Assembly (NCBI RefSeq): GCF_026914185.1
Contig: NC_070561.1
Coordinates: forward strand, 434,001 to 498,000
DNA from: Puccinia triticina
Taxonomy: Eukaryota; Basidiomycota; Pucciniomycetes; Pucciniales; Pucciniaceae
DNA length: 64,000 nt
Direction: 5' to 3'
In this document: in pieces, positions 34,301 to 44,799 of the stretch
Position numbering within the stretch: the stretch's first letter is position 1
How the letters are laid out: the number at the start of each line of letters is the position of its first letter
Made by a program: the position numbers and the translations under genes
Notes under the pieces: generated by a model
What the model was told of the DNA's origin: nothing
What the model saw: the letters and a program-made list of their open reading frames with translations, nothing else
The model's database searches: none

Positions 34301-34625
34301 AATCTGCCCCTCTGTCTTCGTTGAAAAGCCAAAGAGATGATTCGGCCTGTAGTGATTGGCTCTGAATTTGCTGGCGAGACGATGAGGCAGCTGCTGATGC
34401 TTCGTTTGATTTGTGGGAAGTGAACGGATTGAAATCTTCTTCATCCTCTTCCTCGTCTTCTCTTGCTTTGCCCCGATCGTCGTCCTGGGCCTCATCATCG
34501 GAAGAGTATTGATTGGGAACGGGAGCTGGCCGAGATAAAACTTGGGGTCTCAAAGGTGAGGACGGAGGCTTGTGAGACGAAGTAGCCCGAAATGCTTTGC
34601 GAGGAATGCTGGAAGGTTTGGCCAT
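28332..34625 (-). CDS. TPX2 C-terminal-domain protein (putative microtubule/spindle-associated protein)
   Basis: Exons (minus): 34625-34187, 34074-32093, 32013-29596, 29510-28947, 28878-28780, 28724-28332; 5,895 nt, 1,964 aa, all phases agree. The last 85 residues match the TPX2 C-terminal domain: KPTMSFGLATERR, then a charged helix (ENWEQTKANKEKIEAEI) ending in VIKANPVPGY, the hallmark of the family. TPX2 proteins bind microtubules and help spindle assembly. The rest is predicted disordered, rich in Ser, Pro, Thr and basic residues. Residues 40-65 are strongly acidic (DDEAQDDD, EDEEEDEED). Residues about 955-1295 hold five tandem units of roughly 65 aa with core KRPSTLDxDSxSAxxKKSRV, a likely basic nuclear-signal repeat. 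KTRFADFDENV is near residue 165. Long plus-strand ORFs over 29.6-33.8 kb are antisense shadows. Much longer than animal TPX2 (about 750 aa). The domain call is strong, the spindle role is inferred. Confidence 0.88.
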
Positions 34626-35487
34626 TTTTCATGGGATTCGAAGTCTGTTGTCACGAAAGAAAAGGCTGATGAAGGATGCGTAAGTTCGCAGGCTGGACTC
34701 GACGAGGAAAATGATATGGCCTGGTGCTTGAAGGCTGGGGGGCGCGTGACGTGACAACTTCGACTGAGTTTTCGGGTCCCGACGCGTGAATGGAGGAGCT
34801 GCAACGCGGGAAAGAGACAGGCAAACAGGTCAATGAACACAAAGCCAGTTGCAGAGGGATTGGAGAGGGAGTAGACAGTACTCTGGCAGGATGTGTCGAT
34901 GTTTTGTGCCGCCAAATGTTGAAGTGAGTGAAGTTATGCTGATTAAATAAAAATATGTACATAGTTTTCCTATTGCCTCGCGTACACCGGATCGTGTCGG
35001 ACCAGCCCGCGTGTGATTGTCAGCTGAGTGTGGCCTATCACACCCTGTCACTGTCTGTCACGCGACAGTCACCCTTGGGATCTGGACTTTCACTTGAAAA
35101 ATGTAATCATCCATGATGCCATTCCTATCCATTCATATCTTTCCAAGGCTAATACTGGAGAACTTCCTGTTGGCATTTAGTCTTAGACACCTCTAGATGT
35201 CCTTGTAGATCCTAAATTAACACCGCCATCAACATCACAATCAGTGCATGTGACAATAATTAATCCCAGCCTTTGAGAAAGATATTACTTTTGAATGAAA
35301 ATGAAGAATTAGGCAAATCTGTGAGGGCTGTAGACACAAAGGGAAGTCATCCACTGACAAGCAGAACTCAGCTTCCTCCTCTCCCTCTGGATGAATGATT
35401 GATCTTGATTCTCCATAAACAAGTTTGTTTTTACTTTACAGTTATTGTTAAAATAAAGAAACCCTAGATGTTTTTGGCTTGATACTA
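34626..35487. other. Upstream region of the TPX2-domain gene
   Basis: No gene. 35035-35075 has repeated CTGTCACxxTCTGTCACGCGACAGTCAC words with partial dyad symmetry (TGTCACGCGACA), which could be a regulatory site. The remainder is AT-rich. Confidence 0.4.
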
Positions 35488-36890
35488 GGGGTGTTCACAA
35501 TTTAAATTTACAAAACTCTAGGACAAATTTGAGGGTGTTTATGAACATTTTTTTCAAAAATTGATAGATTGGACTGTCTCACCAATACTGTAGGTGATGT
35601 GATCCAATGCAGTGTTGCTCATTTATTGGCATTGCATTGTTCAACCAATGCGCTTTATTGCCCCTACTACATATTAGGGGGATTCAAAGTTGGCCATGCA
35701 TGACTTGCATACACTTTTTCAAGTTGATGTTCAAGGCTTTTCTTCAATACCAACTTTCAAAAAAAACATTTAAGCAGATTGGGGGGGTGGAGGACATGTA
35801 ACTTGCAAAAGTGGCAAGTTGCACCTGGCCAAATTTGAAACCCCCTATTGCATTGCCTAACCATTAATCCGGAGGCCAAGGTGATTGGCGCTGGCTGGCC
35901 AAATTACTGACTGTACTGCTGATTGGACATTTTAAAAGTGGTTTCTGGGATTGCAATATCAGAAATTCAAGTTGTAAGGGTTGCGGTTATTGGATTGAGA
36001 ATGAAGGGTTGATTGTTGGTGGCAGATGGGGGGATACAAAAAGGGTGGCCCTGCCGGACCAGTCTGAGTCATTGGCGTATGGAAGATGCTTTTTCTGGTT
36101 TTCAAATCCTGTTTTGAGCTTTGGACTCAGTTTGGCAGGTTTGCCAGACATCTGCACCCCCCAGTTCAGATACACGGCCTGCAGGCTCAAAAATAATTTT
36201 GGGAGGAGGCCCAAAATTTTGTCAGACTGCCATCCTTTTCTGAATCTGCTGTAGTATCTTTGACTATATAAAGTCATAGAGAGACCCAAGCATATATTAG
36301 GGGGGTTCACAATTGAAATTTACAAAACTTTGGGACACATTTTAAGGTGTTTATGAACAATTGTTTAAAAGATTGACAAGTTGCACTGATTGATCAGTAT
36401 GACATGCTGCTGTGCATTTGACCAATATTTTGAAATTTTGTCCATAACAGCCTTAAATTTAGCTCCAAAGTTTAGTAAAACTCAATTGTGAACCCATTGT
36501 AGAAACAATGCAATGCCAATAAATATTGGCTGCATCACCTTTTTTTGGTGATGCACAAATTCAACAAAATGTGGGGAGATGGAAATGCATATTGGGTGCA
36601 TCACATGCATTGCAGTATCTGTATTGCTTATTTTGTTGTGTATATATGACAAGCAGATGTATAAAGGTTTCTAATCTCCTGTACATAAATATGTATCTAA
36701 TCTTGTGTGTTTATGGAGTCTGGTGTATCAATGAGCATAATCTTGCAACATGAAGCAGGGGAAAGAGGGAGGGGGGGATAGGTTTTGAGGGGTATCAAAA
36801 TGGAGAACTATGTAAGTAACAGGCAAAAAATGTAGGTTGCAAAATTAAAATTCACCTCCAAAGTTCTGTAAATTTCAATTATGAACACCC
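35488..36890. mobile_element. GGTTCACAATTGAAATTTAC element family: outer pair of termini with nested copy
   Basis: The left terminus at 35488 (GGGGTGTTCACAATTTAAATTTACA) and the right terminus at 36845-36890, read in reverse (GGGGTGTTCATAATTGAAATTTACAG), are matching inverted repeats. The interior is 1.3 kb of non-coding DNA and includes a complete short copy of the same family at 36301-36495. The outer pair may be one larger element or two separate copies facing each other. Confidence 0.6.
36301..36495. mobile_element. 195-bp miniature inverted-repeat element (GGGTTCACAATTGAAATTTAC family)
   Basis: Starts GGGGGTTCACAATTGAAATT and ends ...AGTAAAACTCAATTGTGAACCC, giving terminal inverted repeats of about 28 bases with few mismatches. 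The interior has TGTTTATGAACA and GCTGCTGTGCATTT. Further copies: 41450-41640, 41640-41690 (partial, reversed) and 44460-44790 (reversed, interrupted). No ORF. Confidence 0.8.
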
Positions 36891-36895
36891 CTGAT

Positions 36896-37302
36896 GGCTT
36901 GAAAAGATCTATGGATTCTTCACATGTTACTCAACCTACACAACACCCTGATCTCACTGACATGGCTGAGCCTTCTCAATCTCCAGCTTGGAAAAAATTG
37001 ATAAATAAAGGAAACTTGACAGGAGCCTAAAGTAAAATCCCGTAGCAATAAGCATGGAAAACGGAAAAGAAGGGGTAGACAGTGATAAGCATCACAAAGG
37101 TTTGATAGGTGCAAACTGATTGGCAGAGCAGTTATTTTGTTGCTAGGAATACAATCAACAAAAGAAAGGCACAGCAGATGAGAACGAACTGGTGACATTG
37201 CTTCCAGATAAGCTCTGTCAATCTGTCATATTTTATCAAAAGTGATTAGCAGGAGACGTTCTGTTTTTTGCCGTGAGCTGGGCAACATGAAAATATTTTG
37301 TC
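36896..37302. other. Intergenic, 3' flank of the acyltransferase gene
   Basis: No gene recognised. A minus open frame at 36920-37198 is unremarkable. Confidence 0.4.
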
Positions 37303-40238
37303 TCAGCTTGATTTGAGTTTTGCGTCAATGACAGTGGTCATAGAGATAGTCTTTTGGCCATCGACGGGATTGGTAGTGGCAGTGATGAGTGTCTTGGTAT
37401 TTCCAGAGGCGACGACGAGGGGCTCGGTGATGTTGAATTTGGTTTGCTTGTGTACTTTCGGCGCTTTCTTGTCCTTCTCGGTGACATTCGTCGCGTGACG
37501 CTTTCGCAGTTTGCGTTCCAATCCGCCAGCCCATAAAACGAGCATCGGGATGCCAGCGATGATGTGGCCATACCAGCCGAGTCGGTTGTAAACTACCCTT
37601 GTTCCTCCAATGTCGAGCAATACAAACGGCACGACCAGGTAGTTTAACGTGGTCTGTGTACCAATGATGCACGTGCCATCATAGACCATCTTGCTCGTCC
37701 GCGAAGAAGCAAGGAAAAATGGTCTGATGGCCCCTCGGATCGACCGACCCAGGGCTTGTAGAAAGCCCCCTGAGATAAAGGCCACGAAATAGGCTGGTAA
37801 TGGGCCGTGCCAACTGATGTTGATCGAAGGGAGGACCGTCAGCTTATCCACGCGGATCATGTTTCCAAGAAAACTTGGCTGTGACTTACGCAGCGGATGC
37901 TCCAAATGTAGCCATCGTCGACAAAAACCCTGGTTTGTTCCCCTCAATGACAGCCACTCGTTTATAAACGCATTCCCTCAACCAAATATTCGTTTTCATG
38001 TTCCAATTGTCAAACACTGCCTTGTAGTTTTGTGCTAGCTCGATCTCCTTGATTTCAATGTTGCGTCCACCGGACCAGTCGCCTTTAATTCGATCGAATC
38101 CACATCCGGACATCGCTAACGAGGCCTCACTGTGTTCGGGATTATTTGAGTGTAATGCAAACAGTTTTTTTAGTTTTTGTTCATGTGTTTTGGCTCGTTT
38201 GTAGGCAATAATGCACGCACGCTAGACTCCAGACTAGATAATACCTCGCTCTTGACATGAATCCAGCAACCTGCAAATGCCATAGTCTTCAAGAAGAAAA
38301 GGCCATAACAAAAAACATTGTTTTACCATCGTTTGACAAACAGAGTCGATCATGCCCATAGAGAGACGCATTGTTGGGAAGGTGGGCCATGTTATCGATA
38401 TTTTGCTGATGAAGATATAATCAACAGTGTTTTACTAATAGCATGAACAACTTACCTCTGCAACCAGCTTTTGGTTAGAAATTCGTCTTCCAATATTCTT
38501 TCGTAACTCCATTGGCCACCGTACAGGCCAACGAGAGCAGCAAAAAGTAGACCAGTGACGATTTTGCGCAACGCATGAGCTCCACGGCCAGAAGGTATAC
38601 CAAGGCCTTGATCACGACCAGTAGTAAATTTGGAGTAATCGCTAAACGGGATTGCCGGTCCGACGAGCAAGGATGGGAAGAAGAAGCTGAAATTGTCAAG
38701 ATGGAAGAAATTCAGTTCACAAGGTCCTTAGTTTGCTCAGTTAATGGATGATAAGTTTGGAAGCTACCAGTAACCGAAAAATTCGAGCAGTCCTGGAAGC
38801 TCCCTGATTGCAGTAGAACGTTGATATGGGTCCAAACTCTCAGGTGGCTGTTGACCATCGTAGACATTCCAAGCAAAGGTCGAAAGTTTCATGACGAGGA
38901 CCATTTGAGAGCCAGTAATCTAATTTGGATGTTCGCATAACCATCAGATCCGGTTACTCAAAGTTAAACCTGAAAATAAAGACGACGAACCTCAACTGTA
39001 TCCGGTGAAACATTCCAAAAAAGACGACGAGCATGACTGAATTTTCCATGTACAGAAACTTTTGGGTTAGATTGAGTCTGCAAAAAAGATGATATGAGCA
39101 AGAGAACGCTGGCTCAACTTGATTGTCAAGTGTCCAAGCAAACCGAAGAATATCAACCATGGGGTTTTGGGTTTCAAGTTTTTGGAGTTGAGTTGAAGTT
39201 TCAAAGCCAGCCAAGTGGCCAAGCAACTCAAGACAAGCTGAATAAAACCGGATTTTAAGTGAAAGACGCCCAGGAGGAATACGGTGGAACAAAGGATCGA
39301 ATAAATGTGGATTGATGTCGATCTTAAGTTGGCCAATGGGATCGAAAGTGGTGTTGAAAGTATCAAAAGGCCCAGGAGTTTTAGGATATCTTTCTGGAGG
39401 AATTGATGTGGAAGATCAAAATAGATTGATCGGATAAATATTTAAACCAGAGTCAGCTTGATGAAATTTTCTCGGGTTCACTCTTTATCTTGATTCTCAG
39501 CAAACAAGATTCGAAGTGTTTTGAAGTTATGGATGGTGCACGGCCTGATAAACGAAATGAAAAATGATCGATCTGATGTTCATGCGGGCGCATTGTGGGT
39601 GTGGGGTAAAAGACTTGTGGATATACCCTAAAGATCACTTAGATCGAGCGCATTAATGCATCCACGACAGGGGCCGCTATACTTTCAACTTATTTGAGCA
39701 AACCTCCATCAAATTGAAAGCAGTAAAAAGCTATGTCTGGGTGGGCAACCGATGTGATGCGCATCTCAACCTGATCAGGGCGCTACCCAGATAAGCTGAG
39801 GGGTCGATATGTGAATATTTCCACTTGATGACATTGACAGGCTTCGGAATCCGGGGGGATCACAAGCCCGATCAGCAGAAGGCTCGATCAAATAGCATTC
39901 GGCTTGTGGTTTTTTGTATAATTTGTAGGATCAGCTAAGTTTCGGTGTGTTTTGTCATATTTGATCTTTGGATTCCATCGTTTTCTAAAGGCGAAGGAAT
40001 AAGGGCTTCAGAAGCGTGGGGAGAAAGCTGTTTTTATGTGTAGAGATTGGCATTTTACGCCATGATAATTTGAGAACTGAACCGACGTAAAAATAGCATC
40101 GACGCTTGGCAAAGGATGAGAAGAAAACGGGTATCGATTGTTCCTCATGCGAGAAAGATAAACATAAATAGGTCATGTTGTGCTTACCGGTACTCCGACC
40201 GAGGCTGAAATCGTGTCGAGACTCAGAAGGTGATCCAT
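37303..40238 (-). CDS. ALE1: MBOAT lysophospholipid acyltransferase (ALE1/LPT1 type)
   Basis: Reacylates lysophospholipids at sn-2 with acyl-CoA (Lands cycle), in the ER membrane. Exons (minus): 40238-40188, 39393-39119, 39036-38991, 38919-38768, 38686-38456, 38405-38327, 38270-38221, 38129-37890, 37813-37303; 1,635 nt, 544 aa, phases consistent. Marks in order: SASVGVPKDILKLLGLLIL (N-terminus), IHIYSILCSTVFLLGVFHL, EITGSQMVLVMKLSTFAWN, FFFPSLLVGPAIPFSDYSKF, GFMSRARYYLVWSL, FDNWNMKTNIWLRECVYKR (conserved Asn region) and SAAWHGPLPAYF with the catalytic MBOAT His. The codon before WHG is split by an intron. It is multi-pass, with a basic cytosolic tail after residue 470. Intron 1 is 794 bp, far longer than the others, and could hold an unseen exon. 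Exon 6 (38405-38327) is the least certain. Confidence 0.92.
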
Positions 40239-41370
40239 CTTAAGGGTCGAGAGCTGGTACAGCACTAAATGTGTGCTATGTAGGGGGATCTGCGAGAAGA
40301 AAGGTGTTTCAAGTCTCCGAGGTTAATCTTCTTAATCCTTCCAGGCAAAAAAAGCAGTTGGGGGGTGATGCAATTGTGTATCTGTACCTCTTTGTAACGG
40401 TTTCTGAACCAAACAGCCCAGAGATCGCAGGGGGAATAATAAGCACACAGTCACTTGCTGAAGTAGTGGTGGTTGCCGATGAGGAATTCGCCAAGATGAG
40501 TCACAATTTACAAAGGAGTCGAAGTAAAGAAAGTCGGAGAGACGCGGAGAGTTGAAGTGCCGGGCGGGCAAAGTTGTGGTTTTCTGGGTCTGAATTCGGG
40601 CGCTCAAAATTTCAGATTTTTGGGTTGCCGTGCATTAAAATCCTACAGGTTAAATATCACTATCCACCAGTTGCCCGTCTCGACTCCAATAAATCCAGCT
40701 CATCTTCAGGGATTGCCGGGGAAAATCCAGGAGGCAATGATCGAGGTCCAGTCAATGATTTCCTTGAATTTCCTTGGCCAATTGTTCTCCTTTCCTTGAT
40801 TGACATATCCCTAAACACATCCGCCCTCCGTATCTTTCCTAATTAATTGAATCGCTAAATATAAAACTCTAATTAAATCTAACGCTTCAGCCTTTGCGAT
40901 TCCTCCTTGACTGGTGCTTGTATCTTGATCAACGCCGGTACAAACCCCTTGGACAACCCGACTGCTGAATTGATGATGTCGATACTCGAAGCCAATGTGG
41001 AGAAGCTCAGGAGCATAGATCCTGGATGTGTAATAACTAATTCTGAGAATTTTAGGATTTGTGAAAAAGCTCAACCCCCACAGAAACAATAAATGCCAAC
41101 TGATCGAAGTGAAGAAGCTTTCAAAGCTCTCCTGAACTGAATCTACCAACTCTCAACACAAAACACATTTGCACTTTCATATGTTATAGGGGAAAGAGTG
41201 CACTGCAACTCTTACCAGTCAACAACAGTGCTTGTCATCTGGATTACCTTTGGCTCAACAAAGCCACTCACCTGGAGTCAAACGGAGGGGCCGGGGGAAC
41301 CCACTTGGTCTGCTCTCCATACATGGTAGAGGAAAGGATTGTCCGGCACAAATTTCAAAAATACATTTGA
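40239..41370. other. Intergenic upstream of the acyltransferase gene
   Basis: Upstream region of the ALE1-type gene. No other gene recognised. Confidence 0.4.
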
Positions 41371-41640
41371 GGGTGTTCAAAGTTGACTTGCAAATCATAA
41401 CACCATAAAATTATAAAATTATAATCTGAAAAAAATATGTAACACCCAAGGGGGTTCACAATTGAAATTTACAAAACTTTGGGACTCATTTTAAGGTATG
41501 AACAGTTTTTTAAAAAAATGATCAATTGGGCTGAGTGATCAGTACCAGTTGCTGCTGTGCATTTTACCAAAATTTTAAGATTTGGTTTGCAAAGGCCTTA
41601 AATTTAGCTCCGAATTGAAAAATTCAAATGTGAAAGGGGG
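41371..41640. mobile_element. Adjacent copies of two miniature-element families
   Basis: 41371-41447 starts GGGTGTTCAAAGTTGAC and ends ATGTAACACCC, a short member of the GGTGTTCAAAG family. 41450-41640 starts GGGGTTCACAATTGAAATTT and ends ...TTCAAATGTGAAAGGGG, a member of the 36301 family. They abut, suggesting insertion of one next to or into the other. Confidence 0.65.
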
Positions 41641-41743
41641 GGTTCATCTTGAATTTTACTAAACTTTGGAGCTAAATTTAGGTTGAAAAATTGACTCCCA
41701 AAAATTAAATTTCCAACTCCCAAATGGAGCAGATATCCTGAAG

Positions 41744-41996
41744 ACCGCGGATTGATGTCTGCCCCAGGTCCCCAGGTCCCAGATTTGGTCCGGAGGATTT
41801 TTGGGAGTTGGAATACTAATTCTGCTATCCAGATTGGGACTTGGCAGTCAAGAATTTAATTTCATAAAGAATTTTTTTTATGAAATTAAATCTTCAACTA
41901 CCAATCTGGATAGTGCAGAATTAGTATTCCAACTCCCAGAAATCCTCCGGACCAAATCTGGGTCCTGGGGACCCAGGGTAGACATCAATCTGTGGT
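41744..41996. mobile_element. Long perfect-type hairpin (fold-back element), arms of about 120 bp
   Basis: The left arm runs ACCGCGGATTGATGTCT...GGTCCGGAGGATTT...GGGAGTTGGAATACTAATTC...TTTAATTTCATAAAG. The right arm is its reverse complement, with a loop near 41870. Mismatches are few. It lies inside a partial copy of the GGTTCA element. A transcript would be a strong hairpin RNA. No ORF. Confidence 0.85.
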
Positions 41997-42158
41997 GTGA
42001 TAAACACTTTTGTTCTGGGTGGGAAAAATCAAAAAATTCTAGTTTACATGTGTAGTGTTACATTCCACCCTCTTTTGACACACACACTCCCTTCATTTTA
42101 CATACAACGTTGTACAAAACTGCATGCATACAGCTTACATACTACCCTTTTAAATATA

Positions 42159-42592
42159 CTAGGGTTTAAGGGCGGCTTCGCCGCCCTGTGAAAGATGTTA
42201 TCATTTCCGTCAACAATGTATAAGTGCTATGGAAAAACAGTATACAACTTGTGCACTTATACCACAATTATAACTCCCACCACAATTGGACCAAGACTTA
42301 GTAATCAACTACACAAAATCTAATGCAGCACAAATTTATCAACCACATTCAATAGGTCCATAGACGACCCAATCTGGAAAACTGCCAAATTTTCTGGGCA
42401 TGTCACCCTCGACAAAGCTACATATAACTGACCATGCGCAAAAACTTGAGACTTCAGTAGGACGACTACATCATTCAAAGTTTGACCTTGGCTCTTATTA
42501 ATGGTCATTGAGAAACATCGGACTGCAAAAGGGCAAGGCGATATGGGGTGATGGTAGTGAGAGGGGAAAAGGAAAGAAACATGGCAAGACAT
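42159..42592 (-). pseudogene. Helitron 3' end with Pif1-like helicase C-terminus
   Basis: The minus frame (42592-42320) encodes [40 protein letters not shown], the last motifs (V/VI) of Helitron Pif1-family helicases, then a stop. Downstream on the same strand, 42186-42170 is a GC hairpin (GGGCGGC-GAA-GCCGCCC, 7-bp stem), then seven bases, then CTAG at 42162-42159 followed by T. A hairpin shortly before CTRR with insertion into A^T is the Helitron 3' signature. The rest of the helicase and Rep domains is not found upstream; non-helicase sequence begins at about 42560. A truncated copy. Confidence 0.85.
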
Positions 42593-42725
42593 TATTTATG
42601 TTGGAGGGGGGGGATAGTCATGAGCACGGAAACGGTTGACGGACCGCAAAAGGGCAAGGCAATATCGGGTGATGACAGTGAGAGGGGAAAAGGGAAAAAA
42701 CATGGCAAAGTATTATTATACTTGT
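42519..42725. repeat. 121-bp tandem duplication beside the Helitron helicase end
   Basis: CGGAC(T/C)GCAAAAGGGCAAGGC, GGTGATG, AGTGAGAGGGGAAAAGG and ACATGGCAA recur at 42519-42600 and 42640-42722 with small changes. The first copy overlaps the codons before FAVRCFSM, so the duplication replaced the upstream helicase sequence. Confidence 0.75.
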
Positions 42726-43285
42726 GATGAGTGAGGCAAGATTTCTCAGGAGGCCTCGGAGGAAGATCAAATACCGGAAACGCGCTCACATCAACGTTTT
42801 TCAGAAGCGACCTGAGTTTCCCATTTTTGGGGGGGAGGGGAACGGGGATCGATAAATGCAGTGAAATGCGAATATCTCCCGGTTGAGGACATTGAGGAAG
42901 TATTGGCAAGATGTCGACCAGGCAACGTTGGTGGCAGTCTTTGACAGCTTCCACACAACAAAAATGGAATGCAACGTGGACATGGCATTACTTGAAAGGT
43001 TGCAAAAGGAAAGAATAAAAAATTTGTCATATGTTTTAGCCGCTTTGTGTATGAAGACAATGGGGGGAGGGCCACAGTATAAAAGAACACGGCCTGCAGA
43101 CGGGATCAGGTCATCGCTTGGCTCTTGCTTGGCGCCAATTGCTTAAAGAGCCAAGCGATCCAGGTGCATTGGGGCCTGAAATTGATTTTTTGGGTAGGGG
43201 AGGGGGGAAATGCTGCCATTTTTTTTGATGGTGGGCGCGGCGGTCCGCTTAATGTTAAACTGTTAATCTGTGTGTATATATGTGG
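42726..43285. other. Non-coding region between Helitron remnant and the 422-bp element
   Basis: Frames on both strands are open for 60-120 codons but match nothing known. It might be Helitron-captured sequence. CTTGGCGCCAATTGCTTAAAGAGCCAAG at about 43125 is an inverted repeat (CTTGGC...GCCAAG). Confidence 0.4.
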
Positions 43286-43292
43286 CTGCATA

Positions 43293-43714
43293 CAACGGTG
43301 GGTAGTTACTTTACTTTACGATATCTGCGGGATTTTTGTAAAGTAACTACCCGCTGTTACTTTTTGCGCCGTTATTGTTAGCAGTAACGCGCGAACAGCG
43401 GCATCACGCGTAACGTGACGGGCCTCTTTTTTTGAGGCCGTTACCAGTAAAGTAACGCGTTATCCAGCGGATAACGTGTTATTGAGCAATAAAAGGCCAA
43501 ATTGGCCCTATTTTGGCCTTTTCATTGCTTGTTATCTTGCCCGATGTCTGTTGCTACGCGCTCAGATATAGTAACGGCCGTCGCAAAAGAAAAAAAACTC
43601 TTGGTGTGATATTGATATCGTACTGCCGTTACTGGTAACAATAACAATAACGGCCAAAAAACGTTACATTATCGTTACGTTACGCGTTACTGTAGCAATA
43701 ACTACCCACCGTTG
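43293..43714. mobile_element. 422-bp miniature inverted-repeat element with 7-bp target duplication
   Basis: Begins CAACGGTGGGTAGTTACTTT and ends ...ATAACTAC + CCACCGTTG, giving terminal inverted repeats of at least 17 bases (CAACGGTGGGTAGTTA). It is flanked by CTGCATA at 43286-43292 and 43715-43721. The interior is full of GTAACG/CGTTAC words (GTTACGCGTTAC, CCGTTACTGGTAAC), so the strand can fold extensively. No ORF. Confidence 0.9.
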
Positions 43715-43721
43715 CTGCATA

Positions 43722-44440
43722 GCAACCAGCCAGCCTCAGATGCAGCTGTGTAGCAACTGCAAGCCACTTATTACAGTAACCTAGCAACCACAAGCCACAT
43801 TAATAAAGCACATATTAACCATGGGGATTTGCAAGTCACTCAAGCAGAATACAGAGCAATACAGAAAGCTGTGCAGGTCACTTGAGAAGACTACATAGCA
43901 ACCAGAGGGCTGTGTAAGCCACACTTGCAACTATATCACCAGCTAAATTTTCTCATGTCTACACTGCCACACTGTAAATTGCTGTATTCTGCACAGCAGA
44001 CCAGCCAAAACATCTCATTTGGAAAAGGCACACCAGCCAAAACCCCTCATGTACATAGACCACCAGCACAAACACCTCACCTTTTCCTATATAAGGAGGG
44101 GCTCTCTTTTCTGTTTTCCCCTATTGAATCCAAGAGATAATCCCCCACAAGAGATTCAAACAAATTGTCACCCTCACACTCTTTGCCACCATAATAAAAT
44201 ACTAGCTTTGAATTTTGCAATATACAGTCCATTTTGAGCCACTTGTGAGAAAAGTGTTCAACTACACTAGACCACTGTCTTGTTGCTTCCAGCCTAGCTG
44301 GGGGTGTTGTCAGTCATTGTATTTCAGAGAGGCAGGGGATTTCCCACACATACTTCTCTAAATTCAGCCATAAGAGGTGCAAACAGCTTTAGGAGTCTCA
44401 CAGCAGTCCTGAGGACGTCCGCTCCATTTGGCAGTTGAAA
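43722..44440 (+). mobile_element. Possible solo LTR
   Basis: CCAGCCAAAACCCCTCA and CACAAACACCTCAC precede CCTATATAAGGAGGGG at about 44087, followed by pyrimidine-rich sequence, the same order seen in the copia LTR at 23655-24580. The repeated words GCAACCA(C)AAGCCAC at 43740-43930 lie upstream. No ends or target duplication could be set, so this is tentative. Confidence 0.4.
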
Positions 44441-44454
44441 ATTTAATTTTTGGG

Positions 44455-44795
44455 GGAGTTGAATTTTCAAACCCCTAAATTTAAGGCCATTGTGAACAAA
44501 ATTCTATAATTTTGGTACAATGCACAGCAGCAAGTGATACCAGTCCAACCTATCAATTTTTTAGAAAAAATGTTCATCAACACCTTAAAATATGTCCTAA
44601 ATCTTTGTACGGCTTTGTTTGGCTGCCGCGTTATACATGATAAATGGGCTTGTTTATCATGCATGACCCCTGGGGGCTCAAAGTTTTTGTTGGAGACGGG
44701 GGGCAAACTTTGGGTCGCGCGTGATAAATTTGCACATTTATTACGTATAACGCGGCAGCCAAACGGGGCCTAAAATTCCATGGTGAACTCCCCTA
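44455..44795 (-). mobile_element. GGTTCACAATTG-family element interrupted by another miniature element
   Basis: 44460-44610 and 44771-44795 together are the reverse complement of the element at 36301-36495 (CTAAATTTAAGGC, AATGCACAGCAGCA, TGTTCATCAACACCTTAAAATATGTCC, then AATTCCATGGTGAACTCCCC). The two parts are separated by the 160-bp insert 44611-44770. Confidence 0.75.
44611..44770. mobile_element. 160-bp nested element with GGCYYYGTTTGGCTGCCG termini
   Basis: The left end is GGCTTTGTTTGGCTGCCGCG (continuing TTATAC). The right end in reverse is GGCCCCGTTTGGCTGCCGCG (continuing TTATAC). That gives 26-base inverted repeats differing at three sites, all C/T. The flanking triplets are TAC and TAA, close to a 3-bp TA-rich duplication as in PIF/Harbinger-like elements. 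The interior is GC-rich with TTTATCA/TGATAAA pairs. Confidence 0.8.
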
Positions 44796-44799
44796 ATCA

